From positions 16,414,981-16,478,980 of the forward strand of contig JASKMD010000003.1 of NCBI GenBank assembly GCA_030144725.1: a stretch of DNA of 64,000 nt. The letters run 5' to 3'. Made by a program: the position numbers and the translations under genes. This document shows, one piece after another, positions 40,907 to 53,400 of this stretch. This DNA is from Haematococcus lacustris (Eukaryota; Chlorophyta; Chlorophyceae; Chlamydomonadales; Haematococcaceae). Position 1 is the first letter of the stretch. Each line of letters starts with the position of its first letter. The notes below the pieces were generated by a model, which was given only the letters and a program-made list of their open reading frames with translations, ran no database searches and had not been told where the DNA came from.

Positions 40907-41267
40907 GCAGTGACATGTTCCTGGTCTCCCTGTGTTCCTGTCTCGCTATAGTGACTAGGTATATCTGGTGTAAGATGGTTTTCTCGGTGGTGTACAATGT
41001 ATGCTGTGCTCTATGCCGGGCGCGAGCATCATGAAAATTATCCAGGATATCACGAGTGTCGCTTCAGCGACCTCTCAAGCCGAGTGCAGCCGGTGCCTGG
41101 AAGCGACTGCCTGATACGAATAGTCTTGTGGTAATGAAATGCATGAGGTAGTGGAATGCATAATCCCTACAGCCCTCATGCAACAACAAAATAAAGCATG
41201 ATCAAACACAGGTTGCGAGATCGCTGTTGTAAAGGCTACTGCTGTTGTGCCTACTGGCCACTTCAGG

Positions 41268-41916
41268 TCACCCTTCTGGTGTGTGTGCCTCCAGGTCAGC
41301 CTTCTGGTGCGTGTGCCTCGTGTCAGAGTGGTAGCGTGGGATTGCTTCGAGGCGGGCACGGAGGGCATGGTGCGCGGCCAGCACGGCAGCCACTGCCGCG
41401 CTTGGCTGAGTGTTCGCGCCGGCTCCGGGCAAGCCGCGGTACAGCTGTTGGAACAGGTTCCTGCAGCTCAGATCCGGGATGGCTGCCTGGGAGACTGGGA
41501 TGTCTGTGTACACGGGCTGGCCGTGCAGGCCGAGCGGGTCGGCTACGTGAATGGTACACAAGCCGCGCACGAGGAAGCCCAGCAGCAGGCTGGCTATTAC
41601 CGCCCGGTCGCTGCAGGCCTTCACTCGTGGCAGCACAGCGTCGGCCAGAAAGGCTTCCCAAAGCTCTTGCGGGAGGTGGCCGGTGAGGTGGGCTAACTTG
41701 CACTTCCTGCCGTGGTAAGTGTTGTCCCTATCGCGGGCAGCGCGGGCGTCTCCGGAAGCCTTTCTATTGCGCTCCGCTTCGGTGAGGTCTGGCCAAAATG
41801 TCGCGGTCCAAAATGTCACAGTCTGGGTCCTCCGGCACTGGCTTAGGCACACTACTACTTCACTACTACTACTACACTGGTTTAGGCACACTACTACAAC
41901 TAGGCCCTTCCAGTCA
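41268..41916 (-). pseudogene. second-clade Fanzor N-terminal fragment, longer copy
   Basis: The minus strand repeats the reading seen at 17962-18347 (TEAERNRKASGDARAARD, LPQELWEAFLADAVLPRVKA). It goes on through VADPLGL, AAIPDLSCRNLFQQLYRGLP and LRARLEAIPRYHSDT before losing similarity near 41300. It follows the right-end repeat R7 directly, exactly as at the other locus. The catalytic part is absent. A GTA/GTG trinucleotide tract near 41870 matches the other copy too. Confidence 0.5.
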
Positions 41917-42076
41917 AACAAAACTCGTTCAACAAGGAATAACATGTTTGACTGCGGGTAACCTCCCTCAGCTACTACAAACATGTTGTAGCATCCTCGG
42001 TCGCACCCTTGATGACTGCAAACCCCACGTAGATGGCACGTTCTGGGGCTATTCCCCCATGACCACTGGGCACCTC
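41917..42076 (-). mobile_element. Fanzor right-end repeat, copy R7
   Basis: This minus-strand copy is nearly identical to R4 at 17802-17961, including the flank TGACTGGAAGGGCCTAGTTG. It is preceded in its own orientation by the conserved 3' tail and the Fanzor C-terminal coding part at 42120-42570. Confidence 0.7.
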
Positions 42077-42119
42077 ATCAAAACTATCAGCTTAATGCTT
42101 GAAAGGCTAACAGCCTGTG

Positions 42120-42570
42120 CAAACTATTAGGGCCTACGCATTGTTGCGGGCCTGGCCATCAATGCCCCGCCCGGGACTCTGCAGCCCGGTGCAGCCTCTG
42201 CCTCACCTTGGGCAGCCGGTCATTGACCAGCTTGTAGCGCTGATGGTACTCCTTGCCAATGGGGGGCAGGGCCGCCAGGTCCTTCCAGCTGCACAGCTCC
42301 AGGGGGCGCTGCTTGCTCTCCCCAATGCGCTGGAAATTGAGGCACGGGTTGGTGTCCCGGTCCAGCCACCTGCCCCATGGGGGGGCCTGGGGTCGCTGTA
42401 CTGGGCCAGGTGGGGGCTGGGCAGGGGGCTGGTCCTGGGCTGCGGGAGGGGGCTGGGCCTGGGCTGGGGGAGGGTCCTGGGCGGCATCGCAGGGATTCAG
42501 CAGCATAGTTGAACCGGAGTGGCCATGCTGGGGGGAGCATCAGGTCGCCATCCAACTGGAGCAAATCCTC
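42120..42570 (-). pseudogene. Fanzor deletion derivative: left end joined to C-terminus
   Basis: In the minus orientation the sequence starts with a left-end stretch (GGATGGCGACCTGATGC) and passes into a Pro/Gln-rich linker. It then gives GRWLDRDTNPCLNFQRIGES (RuvC-III with its Asp), PLELCSWKDLAALPPIGKEY, HQRYKLVNDRLPKVRQRLHR and a stop. RuvC-I, RuvC-II and the zinc ribbon are missing. With R7 it makes a short element of about 650 bases that keeps both ends. Confidence 0.65.
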
Positions 42571-42588
42571 TCCAGCCAACCACTAACG

Positions 42589-42855
42589 CATGGCAACTGC
42601 TGCAATTGCTGGTGTTCTGCATGCCCTTCCATGCAGAGCAGAATATGTAAGGAGTGCTGGGCCTTGCTGTTTCATGATGATGACTCTTTCTGTGTCAACA
42701 GATCAAGCTGGAGGGCGGTGTGATGTGCTGGGCCCTGAACATCTGGCTGATGAGCTGATAGGTATGCAGATATAGCAGGTCACCACCCTCAGTGATTGAT
42801 TCATTGGACGACTTGACTGGACCTCGCGAGAATATAGTAGTGCGAGCACGATTGG
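42589..42855 (+). mobile_element. dispersed repeat, copy without captured exon
   Basis: This is the partner of 33506-33834, with GATGAG followed by CTGATAGGTATGCAG where the other copy holds the exon piece. It directly abuts the Fanzor derivative on its left. To its right comes AACTAGGCCCTTCCAG, the same 16 bases found at the clade-B fragment boundaries. Confidence 0.6.
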
Positions 42856-43310
42856 AACTAGGCCCTTCCAGCCGCATCTCTCGATAGGGCGCCGGATGCT
42901 ACCAGCCTGCCGACCATGCTGCATCATTAAGAACGTAGGTGTTTAGTAGGAGGAAACGCACTTGCCGTTCAACTGTCAAGAGGCACCTCGCGAGTGCCTG
43001 CTTAGGTCCTACAATCCTCGAGTGCGATGCTCTGTGCCTTATGACAGTAAAGGATGCTCGTCATAGCATTCTGCAGTGTCATGCTCATGGGTGCGTTGGG
43101 TTCGTTCGGGCTATCTGTTGCTCGATGCACTTACAGTTGACGTAGATGGGACGCTTCCTACAAGTGCGTGCTCACTCATTTGCACACCTGGGCACATCTA
43201 CGCAAAGCTGGCATACTTGCCTCAGGCCCCTTCCCCTCCCCCTCCCTCCTACCAAACCCTCCCTTCACTCCATTCCGCTGCACATGATGTCCGATGTCTC
43301 AGGTTGAAGT

Positions 43311-46300
43311 TCAGCCATGGGCCAGCCGCTGCTCCATGCTGGCCACCTGGTCGGCTGCCAAGCATCCTGCCATCAGCCCCTGTATGGCTGCCGCCAGCTC
43401 AGCCCTGAGGCCCTGCCTCACCCACCTGTCCCGTCCGTTGCCACCCAGGCTCCTGCTGCCTGCTGCAGCCGCTGCCACCAGCCACTGCCCATGCAGAGGT
43501 GCACTGCCCCCCGCAGCCCCACTAGCTGCTGCCTGGTTGGGTGGCGCTTCTGGCCCACCTGCATGCGGCCTACCATGCCCTGGTGCCTGATCAGGGCATG
43601 GTGAAATGGCAGCCCATGGCTGCATGGGTGGCTGGCCAACATGAGCATACAGTTGCTGCAGCGTCACGGTGTGCCCAACTGTCTGAGGGGCAGTGGTGCC
43701 ATACGTGAAGGCCGCCACCACCCCCTGGTGGCGCAGCTGCTGCACAGCTTGCAGAGCTGGCTTCAGGGAAGGGGAGCGAGGAGGGGTGGAGTGTGCTGGG
43801 AGGGAACCTTGACCCTCCTTGTTCCACACTTGCCCAGTCTCACTTCGTGCTAGGGAATGCTGGTGCTGCTGCTGCTGCAGTCCTTGCTGCTGCTGCTGTT
43901 CTTGCTGCTGCTGCTGCTGCTGCTGCAGACTGGGGCAGGACTGGTGAAGTGCTTGTCTCACCACCAGGCTGAGCTGTGCCACCAGCTGCTGGCTGTAGCA
44001 TGAGTGCTGCCATATTGGAGCATGGGCATACAGCATCACCCTCACTCCCCCCCACACCCCTAGAGCCTTGCCCACAGCAGATGCAGCTTCACCAGCAGCT
44101 GCTGCTGCTGATGCTGCCCCTGCCGCTGCCCCTGTTGGTGCCAGGGATGGCATGGGCGTGGGCACCCCTTGAGCTGCTGCTGCTGCTGCTGCTGCTGTTG
44201 CCGCTATTTTTACTTTACGTTGTCGCGTCACTTGCTTTCTGCTGCCAACATCACTGTCACTGCCACTGCTACCCCAGCTGCTGCTGCTGCTGCTGCCAGC
44301 CTCATCAGGCGGAGCCGGAGTCGCCTTGACGGTGGTGGCCAAGCCTGACATCAGAGTCCCGCGGTGCAGCACCACCAGCTGCTGCAGCACCTCAGTCGCG
44401 GCCTCCCACACACATGTGGCCAGGGTCTTCCATGCCTGGGCCTCCAGCCGCAGCGGCAGCACAGCGCACATGTCCAGATAGCGAGCGGCTGCTTCAGCAG
44501 CAGCTTGGCGGCACAGCCCACAATGGCCTGCCTGGCGCCACAGCCCTGAGGGGCGCAGGCAGCAGGCACCGGGTGGTGGGAGCAGGCCGCAGGCACGGGG
44601 TGGTGGGCGCAGGCAGCAGGCACCGGGTGGTGGGAGCAGGCCGCCCCCCAGGCAGTAGCTCATCCCTGATTGCACGCCGGTGGATACCAGCGTAGTCTTC
44701 TTTTCTTTTCCTTCTTTTTCTTCTACTTTATCTTCTTCTAGCAGGCACCGGTGTGCCACTGCCGAGTGCTCCGCAGCGAGCTGGGTGCAGCTGCTAGCCA
44801 GCACCATGCACCAGGCAGCTGGGGGCAGGGCAGGCTGCTGAGCTTGCTGCAGTCAATGCTTCTGTAATACCCTTCAAGTCGCAAACCACCGCTGCTGCTG
44901 AGCTGGGTTCAAAGGAGTGCGGTTATGCAGCAGGCATGCAGGCAAATGTCAATCAGCTTCTAGATTTCACCAGCCCAACTGTTATGTGCATGTGTGTGCA
45001 TGAAATGAAGGGCCCTGTGCAGGGGAGCCAGATCAGGTAGCGCTGGTTAGTGACTGCGAGGCACTGAGTTAAATCGCCCACCTGCCAGCGCCTCCTCACA
45101 CACTGGGTCACTCTTCACCACCTCCAGCAAATGCCCTGCGGCTGCATGCCAGCCCTGCACGTCATCCTGCTCACTCAGCTCCCTTGTACTCAAGCAGGGC
45201 TGCACAGCCAGCAGGACCTGGAAGCGCACCGGGCCACACAGCCCCTGCACCGCCCCCTGCCACCGCCTCCTGTCCACGTCAAGCCTGGCTGCAGCTGCTG
45301 CTGCCAGCTCCTCCACTACTGCTCCCTCCCCCTGCAGCGTTGCTTGCTCCTCCCCACCCTCCTGTACAGCCTGCTGCTCCCCCTCCCCCTCCCCACCCTC
45401 CTCATCCCTCACCCCCTCACCCTCCCTCTCTTGCTCCGCTCCCCGGCTGACACCCCTCTGTGGGGTGTGACCCATGAGGTGTAGGTGTGACCCAGGACCT
45501 GCCTCCCCCTCGCCATGCTCGTGGTCACGGTCAGCTGCATCGTCGGCCATCTGGTGCAGCAGGGCGCACATCATGTGGGCGTCAGGGCTGGCGGGGGAGG
45601 CGGCTGCGGCAGCCTGGGCTGTAGCCAGGGCAGCATCCAGGCGCCCGGCCACCAGGTATGTGTGGCACAGGAGGAGGGACACTGCGGTACAACTGGGGTG
45701 CAGGACTAGGGCGGCCTGGGAAGGGCAGGGGCGGCAGCAGGGCATTGGGGGGATGGGGTGGGAGGTAGGAGGAGGACGAGGGCTCGGGGACGGAGAGGTG
45801 GAAGATGGGAGGTGCAGGGTGGAAGATGGGAGGTGGAGGGTGGGAGGTGAAGGGTGGCAGGTGGAGGGTGGCTAGAGGGGTTGAAGGCCATGGGCGTTAT
45901 GCCGGTCACGAAGGTGGGTGAGTTAGGGGCGTAAGCGGAAGACGGGTAAGGGGGCCACAGGTACAGGGGCTGGGTCACAATACAATTCAGCAGCTGAGGC
46001 AGGCAGGGACAGGAGGCGTAGGAGACGATCCACACACAGGGGGGCCGGGCATGCGGGCGGGGGGGTGTCACACCTTGAGTGCCATCTCACACTCCCGCCA
46101 TGCCTCCCGCAGCTGCCGGTCCCCTTGTAAAGCCAGCCACTGACGGCGGTCAAAAGCACACAAGTTGGCCGGCCATGACCCTTGCTCCCTGGGCTGGCGT
46201 GCCCCCTGCTGTTGATGAGCGCTTGGCGCATGGGTCAGCAGCTGCAGGTCACGTAGGGCGAGGGCCCTGGGCATGTCAGGGTAGGATGGTGGAGGGCTGG

Positions 46301-48503
46301 AGACTTGTCGGGTGGCCAGTGCAGAGATGGATTGTTTAAGTGTATGGGACGAGGACGGGGTTGAAGCAGAGGGAGCCAAGGGCCCCAGGGTGAGGGTTGG
46401 GTGAGGGTGGCCAGGGTCAGAAAGGTGGGAGGAATGAAAAAGGCAGAGATAGGGGAGGGTGGGCAGGGGCAAGTGAGGCAGTCAGGGAGAGTCAAGGCAG
46501 CTAAGGCTAGGTGAGGGGAGGCATCTTAGTGGGCCTTGTCAGCCCTTGTCCCAGCCCGTCACCCACCACTTCATGTGGCAGAGTAGTGCAGAGTAGGTGG
46601 CCCTGAGGATGGGCTGCTCATACAGGTAAGTATGGGAGGCGTTGGCTCGGGCTGACAGCAGGCGGTGAGCACCCTCCACATCCCCCTGAAGCCAGGCTGG
46701 ACAGCAGGGGGCAGAGTCAGGTCAGGCCAGACAAGGCCAGACAAGGTGAGGTGAGATGAGGTGAGGTTGATCCAGGTGGAAGTGGCTCATGTCAGATCAG
46801 ATGGTTCAGCATGCAGCATGTCCCAAACTGCATGCCCCTTGCACGCAGTGTCACAGTACGGGCTGGGGTCCACAGAAGGGGTGGTAGCTTGCAGTGCTTC
46901 TTTTCATATATCAAAGCATTTCCAGGCTTTCCTTCAGTAACTCGACCTTTCTTGAAGAAAAAGCTGAGGTAAAAACATTGCAAAAGTATGCAAAACCGCA
47001 GGTTAGAGGGTCATTTTTAAAAGCGCGATGCCCGGTAGTGCAGCTCACAAAGCGACCATTTCATAGCGCAGAACGACCTCTAAAACATGGCATTTCATAG
47101 CGAACGCTATGTATAGCGCAAAAAAAAGGTAACTGGTAGGCTGGCTGGGCTATGCGCAGGGCAGCAACAGGAACCCCCTTCAATGTAGCCTGCCTGGAAA
47201 AGCTTTCATGACCAGCAGCGGCCCCAATGGCAGCAGTCACAGCTGAGCCTCATCAGAGGTCAGGCAGACAGCAGGAGTGGCAGCAGCAACATTGGCACCT
47301 GGCCGCCTGCTCAGCCACCCACAGACCTCATACTAGTAGTCCTGCCTCACACACCTGCTGCAGGTCATGCAGCGCAAGGTCTATGCTGGCTGCCTCCATG
47401 CCAGTGTGTGTAGGGTGCGTGTTAGCCAGCTGGTGCAGCCGCCGCCGCTTCTGCAGGCAGGCAGGCAGGGTGGCAGGTAGGATAAGCTACCTACTAATCT
47501 GATGCGCAGGGCCAACCTCAATGCTTTTTAGACACACAAGCGCTATACTTGTTAGCTTGGTTGGCTGCTTAGCACACTTGCACATAAAGTACTAGCAAGC
47601 TCACAAGTGGCGCACACTACTCAATTGGCAGTGCTTGGCAGTGCTTGGCAGTGCCTGGCAGTGCTTGGCAGCGCTTGTCAGTGCTTGGGGTACAGGGCTT
47701 GGGGCGCAGGGCTTGGCAGCACAGCCACCAGACACCGCAGCCAGCGCGCTGCCTGGCACTTCTGGACCACCTACTGGTTTTGTGCCTGCTGCGACTCTAG
47801 CAAGCCGCTCCTTTGCCCCATACCTCCCCGCCTTACTCAAGCTTGCTACCGCCCTCCCTGGCCCACCCCCTGCCCCCCATGGGCTCGCTGCCACCCCCTC
47901 TGTCCCAACCCCTGCCCCCTTGTGGTTCTGAACCATCGCTCAACACCACCTTCAACATTCCTCCCCCAACCACCTCGGGGGGTGCCAGGTCCTGGGTCTT
48001 CAGGGTCTCTGCCAGGACCCACAGCGCTTGGGTCAGTACATGGTGGGCGCTGCTGAGCCCTAGCTGCTCTGACTTGCGCAGACTCTCACTCGACTCCTTG
48101 CCGCTGTCCTGTGCGAAAGGCGTCACAGTCAAGGTGCTTAAACTGCTTCAACCGCTTCAGGATAGTTAGGCAATGGCGTGGCCAGCGCATCTACACATAC
48201 ACCCACTGGCCCTCACCCTCACGCCACAATCAAGGCCTGAGATACGTACTGCATGCTTGACTGACGGTGCAGCTCGCTACAGGTAACAGGGCTTTGCAGG
48301 CTGGCACGCACCAGCAGCTCCAACACCAATGCGCACACTGCTTGTGCAAGCTGGGGGTTGCCGCTGCCCAGGCATTCGTGTGCGAGCCCAAGCAGGTTCA
48401 GTCGGTGCTGTCGCCGCACAGCAGCCCAGTTGCTGCACTGCTCGGGTGGCAGCACCCGTAGCGCCAAGTTGTGCGACGCCTCATACACAGCGGAGCCGGG
48501 CAT
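43311..48503 (-). CDS. helical (TPR-like) repeat protein, 7 exons, 870 residues
   Basis: Exons on the minus strand: 48246-48503, 47974-48108, 47355-47450, 46567-46685, 46074-46266, 45082-45715 and 43311-44488, total 2613 bases in one frame. The start MPGSAVYEASHNLALRVLPP was chosen as the first Met in the open frame; an upstream exon is possible. Paired helices of TPR type are clear around residues 200-310 (YEQPILRATYSALLCHMKWA, LREAWRECEMALK, LLCHTYLVAGRLDAALATAQ). An acidic Glu/Gly-rich linker follows, then LLEVVKSDPVCEEALA. The last exon adds another helical block (RYLDMCAVLPLRLEAQAWKT) and then Ser-, Ala- and Gln-rich low complexity, ending LAHG. TPR-like proteins act as protein-binding scaffolds. 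I do not recognise the specific family, and the low-complexity tail gives no help. Confidence 0.6.
45775..45870 (+). repeat. minisatellite of about 14-18 bases
   Basis: Repeats of GGTGGAGGGTGGGAGGTG type fill an intron of the minus-strand gene between exons 46074-46266 and 45082-45715. Confidence 0.7.
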
Positions 48504-48837
48504 CGTGCTCTTGGGCGGCTGTGTCGAACAGCCGAGCGAGCAAGAGTCACACACGTACAAGGAGTGGGAGCCGTGAGGTCGAACATGCGGGCATCCATGC
48601 GGCATATCCAAAGGCATGTCACCATGGCACCATCGCGTCTCGTACGTGCCTGCCGAGGGGCCGACTGCTTCACACCACACAGCGCCCCTCAACCCTTGCT
48701 GAGTTGCTTAATCCAGCAGCCTTCCCGCGGAGGGAGCCAGGGACCCAACATCGGATACACACGGCACTCACTAGCCCGCTCCAGGTAGCACCAAACACAG
48801 CCCTAAACACCCTCTAAGTCACACATCCCTTCCCACT

Positions 48838-48908
48838 CATTCAACATGGAAACTCACTGAGCTGCAATGCAACTGTAGCGTCCTCGGTCGCACCCTTGAT
48901 GACCACAA
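48838..48908 (-). mobile_element. truncated Fanzor right-end repeat, copy R8
   Basis: Only the proximal half and a shortened distal part remain, but the phrase pairing with CCTCGGTCGCACCCTTGATGA is intact and it follows the Fanzor C-terminal part in the expected order. Confidence 0.6.
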
Positions 48909-48949
48909 AATAACAGCCTGATGCGTATGAGGTTAGCAGCCTGTTCAAA

Positions 48950-49665
48950 CTGCTAGGCCCTATGGGTTGTTGCGGGCCCGGCCATTGATACCCCGCCGGT
49001 ACTCTGCAGACCGGTGCATCCTCTGCCTGACCTTGGGCAGCCGGTCATCAACCAGCTTGTAGCGCCGCTGGTACTCCTTGCCCATGGGGTAGAGCCTCCA
49101 GGTCATCCCAGCTGCACAGCTCCAGGGGGTGTTGTACGCTCTCCCCAAAGCATTGGAAGTTGAGGCAGGCGTTGGTGTCCCGGTCCAGCCATCTGCCCCA
49201 TGGAGGGGCTTGGGCCCCAAGTTGGGGTGGTGGGATTGGACCAGGTGCAGCAGGTGGACGGTCCTAGGCTAGGGGAGGTGGCGCCTGAGCAAGGGGAGGA
49301 GGTGGCCCCTAGGCAGGAGTCTGAGCAAGGGGAGGTGCCTCCTGGGCAGGAGGAGTCTGGGCAAGGGGGGGAGGTGGCTCCTGGGCTCCTGGGCAGGAGG
49401 AGTCTGGGCAAGGGGGGGTGGCTCCTGGGCAGGGGGAGGGGGGTTGGGCTGCATCTCATTGCACCACATCAGGCCCCGCCAGGACTTACTATGCCGCTGG
49501 CTCAAGGCTGGGCACTCTAGCCGCTGGATCACTTGGCCTGCTGGGGGTATCCATTTTTCTGGCCTAGGCTGGTCCCGTGGCAGGTGCAGCTCACAAGGCT
49601 GGGGGGCATGCACAGCTGAGCTGACACGGCTGGTGCTGAACTCATCAACGATGTCCAACCAAGGC
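48950..49665 (-). pseudogene. Fanzor C-terminal third with expanded linker
   Basis: The minus strand reads VDEFSTSRVSSAVHAPQPCE (RuvC-II Glu in DEF), then LMWCN, the second part of the zinc ribbon. A long Pro/Leu/Arg tract of repeated CTCCTGCCCAGGAG units follows, then a RuvC-III segment in a shifted frame (WTGTPTPASTSNALGRAY frame beside DRDTNACLNFQ), and KLVDDRLPKVRQRMHR, EYRRGINGRARNNP with a stop. The zinc ribbon lacks one expected Cys (AVH for ACH). The frame shifts between the linker and the end, so it is not functional. Confidence 0.6.
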
Positions 49666-49879
49666 GGGACGGGTCTAGGTGGTGAGGCTGGGAGGTGGTG
49701 AGGCTAGGAGGGGGTGGTGGCCCATGGTGCTAGTCAGGGTGAGGCAAGGCCAAGCCATCGTGTGTGCATGCAGATCATTTGCGTCAAGCCATAGAAAACC
49801 ACCTGCAGTTCGACGGCTGCACATGCAAGGGGCAAGCACTAGGCAGGTGTGGATCTCGGTGTGCCGGGGCCGTGGTAGT

Positions 49880-49980
49880 GTTGCGTTCGTGGCAATGGTG
49901 TTCCAAGTGTGCCTACACAGATCAGGGCGTAGTCCATCTGCCTGGGTATCGAACCCAGCCTCAGAACACCTCACCACTCA
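49880..49980 (+). repeat. dispersed repeat, possible SINE part
   Basis: GATCAGGGCGTAGTCCATCT and flanks match 58340-58420 in the same orientation. On the minus strand this copy includes CTGGGTTCGATACCCAG, a perfect tRNA T-arm-like hairpin with a TTCGATA loop, but no full tRNA fold is visible. Confidence 0.45.
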
Positions 49981-50460
49981 CACATTTCTCACAGGGGACT
50001 TGTCATGTCACTTGAGACCTTTCAGATATTCGGCCGCATGCGATCTTACTCAGCATGGTCACGTAACAGGTAGTAATGTGAAGCATCAAGAGGGTTCTTA
50101 CACAGATCCGTCATACAATTGTAAATCACGGCTAGCTTGTCCGGCTACCTTTTTGAGATATCACCATACCATTGCAAAACACCACTATCATATGGGTACA
50201 TTAACACCTAACTGAAGTGTAAACAGGGGGGGCAGCCAAGCAGCCTGACACCATCTGGCCAGCTGGTCCACACCCTCCCTAACCATCACACATCCGTTGA
50301 ATCCCACTATGGGTCCGTCCCATCTCACCCATCACCCATACGGTTAGACAAACAGCGGGTAGCAAGTGGTTCAGGTAAGCAGTATGAGCAGCCTTGGCAC
50401 ATCTGACCTGGCAGCAGTTTATGAGGGCACAAGGGGTACAACAGGTCCGTGAGGTCACGT

Positions 50461-53400
50461 TTATAATGGAGCAGGGGTGTTGACGCCCTTGGCCAACAGC
50501 TTGGGGGCGGGGCATGCAACCTTGACGTTTGCCTGAATGTCGGCGGTCACGTTGTTGTTGCACAGGGCAGCGCCAGGGACCAGCGCCACCTGGCCGACCG
50601 TGAGGATGCTGTTCGACTGCACCAAGCTCAGGGCGGTGTTCAGGTAGCCAAACAGCTCGGAGGGGTCCACTGCAACCAGCAAGCAAACAGACAAGGTCAG
50701 CACCACCTCCAGGGCATCTGCATCCCCTCACTATGACATTGCGTCACACCAGTCATTAACTGCCAGCATGAGGCATGCAGGGACTGGATAACCAGCAGCC
50801 GCCGCACCTGTCTGCCTGGAGGTGCCGCCAGCGGCCTTGGTCTCTGCGCTGAGCTTGACCAGGGTGGAGTTCATGGAGCTGAGCTGGGATGTGGTGAGCT
50901 GCGGGAGGAGGCTGGCGTTGGCTGCCCGGGCATAGGTCAGCAGGCTGGCACGGTAGTTGTCAAAGATGGACACAGCTGTTGCTGAGACCTGGTCCTCGTA
51001 GTAGACTTGGTGCAGGCCTGAGACACGGCTGGGGGTGTAGACGCCCTGGAGTAAACGCACACCAGCATAAGTGGCAACAAAGTTGGTTAGGGGGTTTAGA
51101 ATTAGGGTTTAGGGTTTGGCTTAGATGTCCTACAGTGGTAGATGACTGGCCAAGCAGGCTGACGTAAAGCACTTTGCAGGAGCAGGGTGATGGCAGCGAG
51201 TGCAGCTGCCCTCTGCAGCCCTGTGAGCAGCACTGACCTGGGCAAACAGTGCCGCGGTGCCTAGGCCGGCGATGAACAGGGTGGCGATCCATGAGCTGAA
51301 CTGGCGGGCGAAGAACAGCCAGTTCACGCCCAGCTTGCCCTCCAGCATGCCCACGCCAATAATTCCTCCCGTGATGCATTGTCTGCATGCACCAGCCAGC
51401 CAAGGGTCAGGGCAAGAAAGGCCCTGCATGTGGGCACCGAGACTTCTCTCTCCCTGAGACCATGCCCTGACAATGTTTCACAACTGCAGCAGGCAACTCA
51501 CGATGATGATGTAGGCAGGCCATACTGCGAAGCGATCATGATGACGAGGGCAGTGGCCAGCTCGGCGCAGAAGCCACGAGTAGGGGACAGCTTGGCTAGA
51601 CGCACTCCCATGGCCCTGGTCACCTTATAGCCGTCTGCAGTAAGGCAGCGGACACACCTGATACAAAATCTAGCTCTGAGCCATCAGGGTTGGTTGACCC
51701 AAGGGAGTGGGGTGACCAGCTGATCCAGCACAGTGCAAGGTGCCCCTCTCTGGCAGAGCACTCACATGTGGCAAGGCCGATGACCAGTCCAATGGCACCA
51801 ATCAGCACCACCCAGGCGGGAGCAGTCACGTTCTTGGTCAGCTTGCCCTCAGTGTACCCCGACCAGATGGTGGCCAAGGGCCCTGCCATGTAGCCCACCT
51901 CACCGGCACCATGGGAAAACACGACGCAGATGGCAGAGAATACCTGTGCACAACAGAGGGGCGGGCCTGGGCTGCGTGCTTGGGCCACCAGCTGGGCTTT
52001 GCTGGGCACCACCCAGCCTGTTGGATGAGCTAGGCAGACGCAGAGCAGAGCAGAGCAAGGCAGACGCAGAGCAGAGCAGAGCAGAGCTGGAGCAGAGCCC
52101 ACCTGCAAGTACTGGAAGGCGTACTCGACCTTGGGGTCAAAAACCTCGGCGTTGGCATGCAGTGCACCGACCAGCTCGTCCTCCTGGAGCAAGGCAGGCA
52201 CAGTACAAATCAGCGCAGTGCAACAGAGGCTCCGGCTCCCAGCGTGTCCTGACAGCGTGTCGTGTCAAACGTCTATCGCCCTTTGACATGTCAGCTATGC
52301 AGAGTGCACTGCCCCAGCTGATGGGGTTGGGCACAAAGCCGACCAGTGTTTGCAAATAGATGCACTGAGTGTATGTGTCGCTGCCAGGCCCCTGGCACAA
52401 TCCCAGCAGGAGGGGCGCGTGCTGTCCACTTACTTCTACAATCTCGTGAATGTCCACACTGGTGCCGTGGGTGGCAGCCTCCACTGCCTTGCGGTACGTG
52501 TTCCTCAAGCTGGTCTTCCACTTGGGCTCGTTGGGGTCCACTACCATGGCCACCTCGGCTTGCTTTGCAGCTTTCTCAGCTCCCTTCTCCGCATCAGCCG
52601 CTGCTTCTACAGCCTTGCCTTCCCTACAAAAACATGGACACAGGCACCAACATCAGGCCACAGGCCACCAACATCAGCACCAACAGACCCAGTCAAGGCA
52701 CAGGACTGGCATGCAGGATCTGTCACAGGCCCCAGAAGCTGACAAGGGTACATCCGGCAGCAGTATGCTCTGCTGGGCAACTCATCGAGTGCGTGGCATG
52801 GCTGCTGGCGTATCTACTGTGCAATGAGCTGACGCCTGGCACAGGAACTCAGGCAACAAACAACCAGGCATGAGCTGCAGCCTTTGCATGCACGAGCACT
52901 GTGCCCAGCTGTGGACAGTCAGGTCATGGGTGCCCAGTGGTCTGTCGGGAAAGTGCCATCTACGTGGGGGCTGCAGTCATCAAGGGTGCGACCGAGGATG
53001 CTACAACATGTTTGTAGTAGCTGAGTGAGATTATCCACAGGCCGACATGTCGTTCCTTGTTGAATGAGTTTTGTTGGGCTGACAAGGGTACAGGGGTGTG
53101 TAAATCACGGCTAGCTTGGGAGGTGTAGTCAAGGTTCAGAAATCCAGGCAAGGAGCTAGCAACTGGGCTGCTCTACCCACTCACTCGCTGAACTTGGCAT
53201 TGGCGCGGTAGCGCATGATGGGCAGCATGACTGTGACCACCAGCAGGCAGACACCAGCTGACACGCAGGCAGCAATCCAGGCGGCCTTGCCATCAGTCCA
53301 GTCGCTGTCTTCTCCAGCGATCGTCTTCTTGGCACCCTGCAGCGGTAGCCAGGCCCAACCACCATGGTGAGCGGTGTGGTGTGCTAGGGGTCGGGCCGGC

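Noticed and set aside
49930..49965. A tRNA gene on the minus strand
   Set aside because: Only the T-arm-like hairpin fits; no acceptor, D or anticodon arm can be paired with it.
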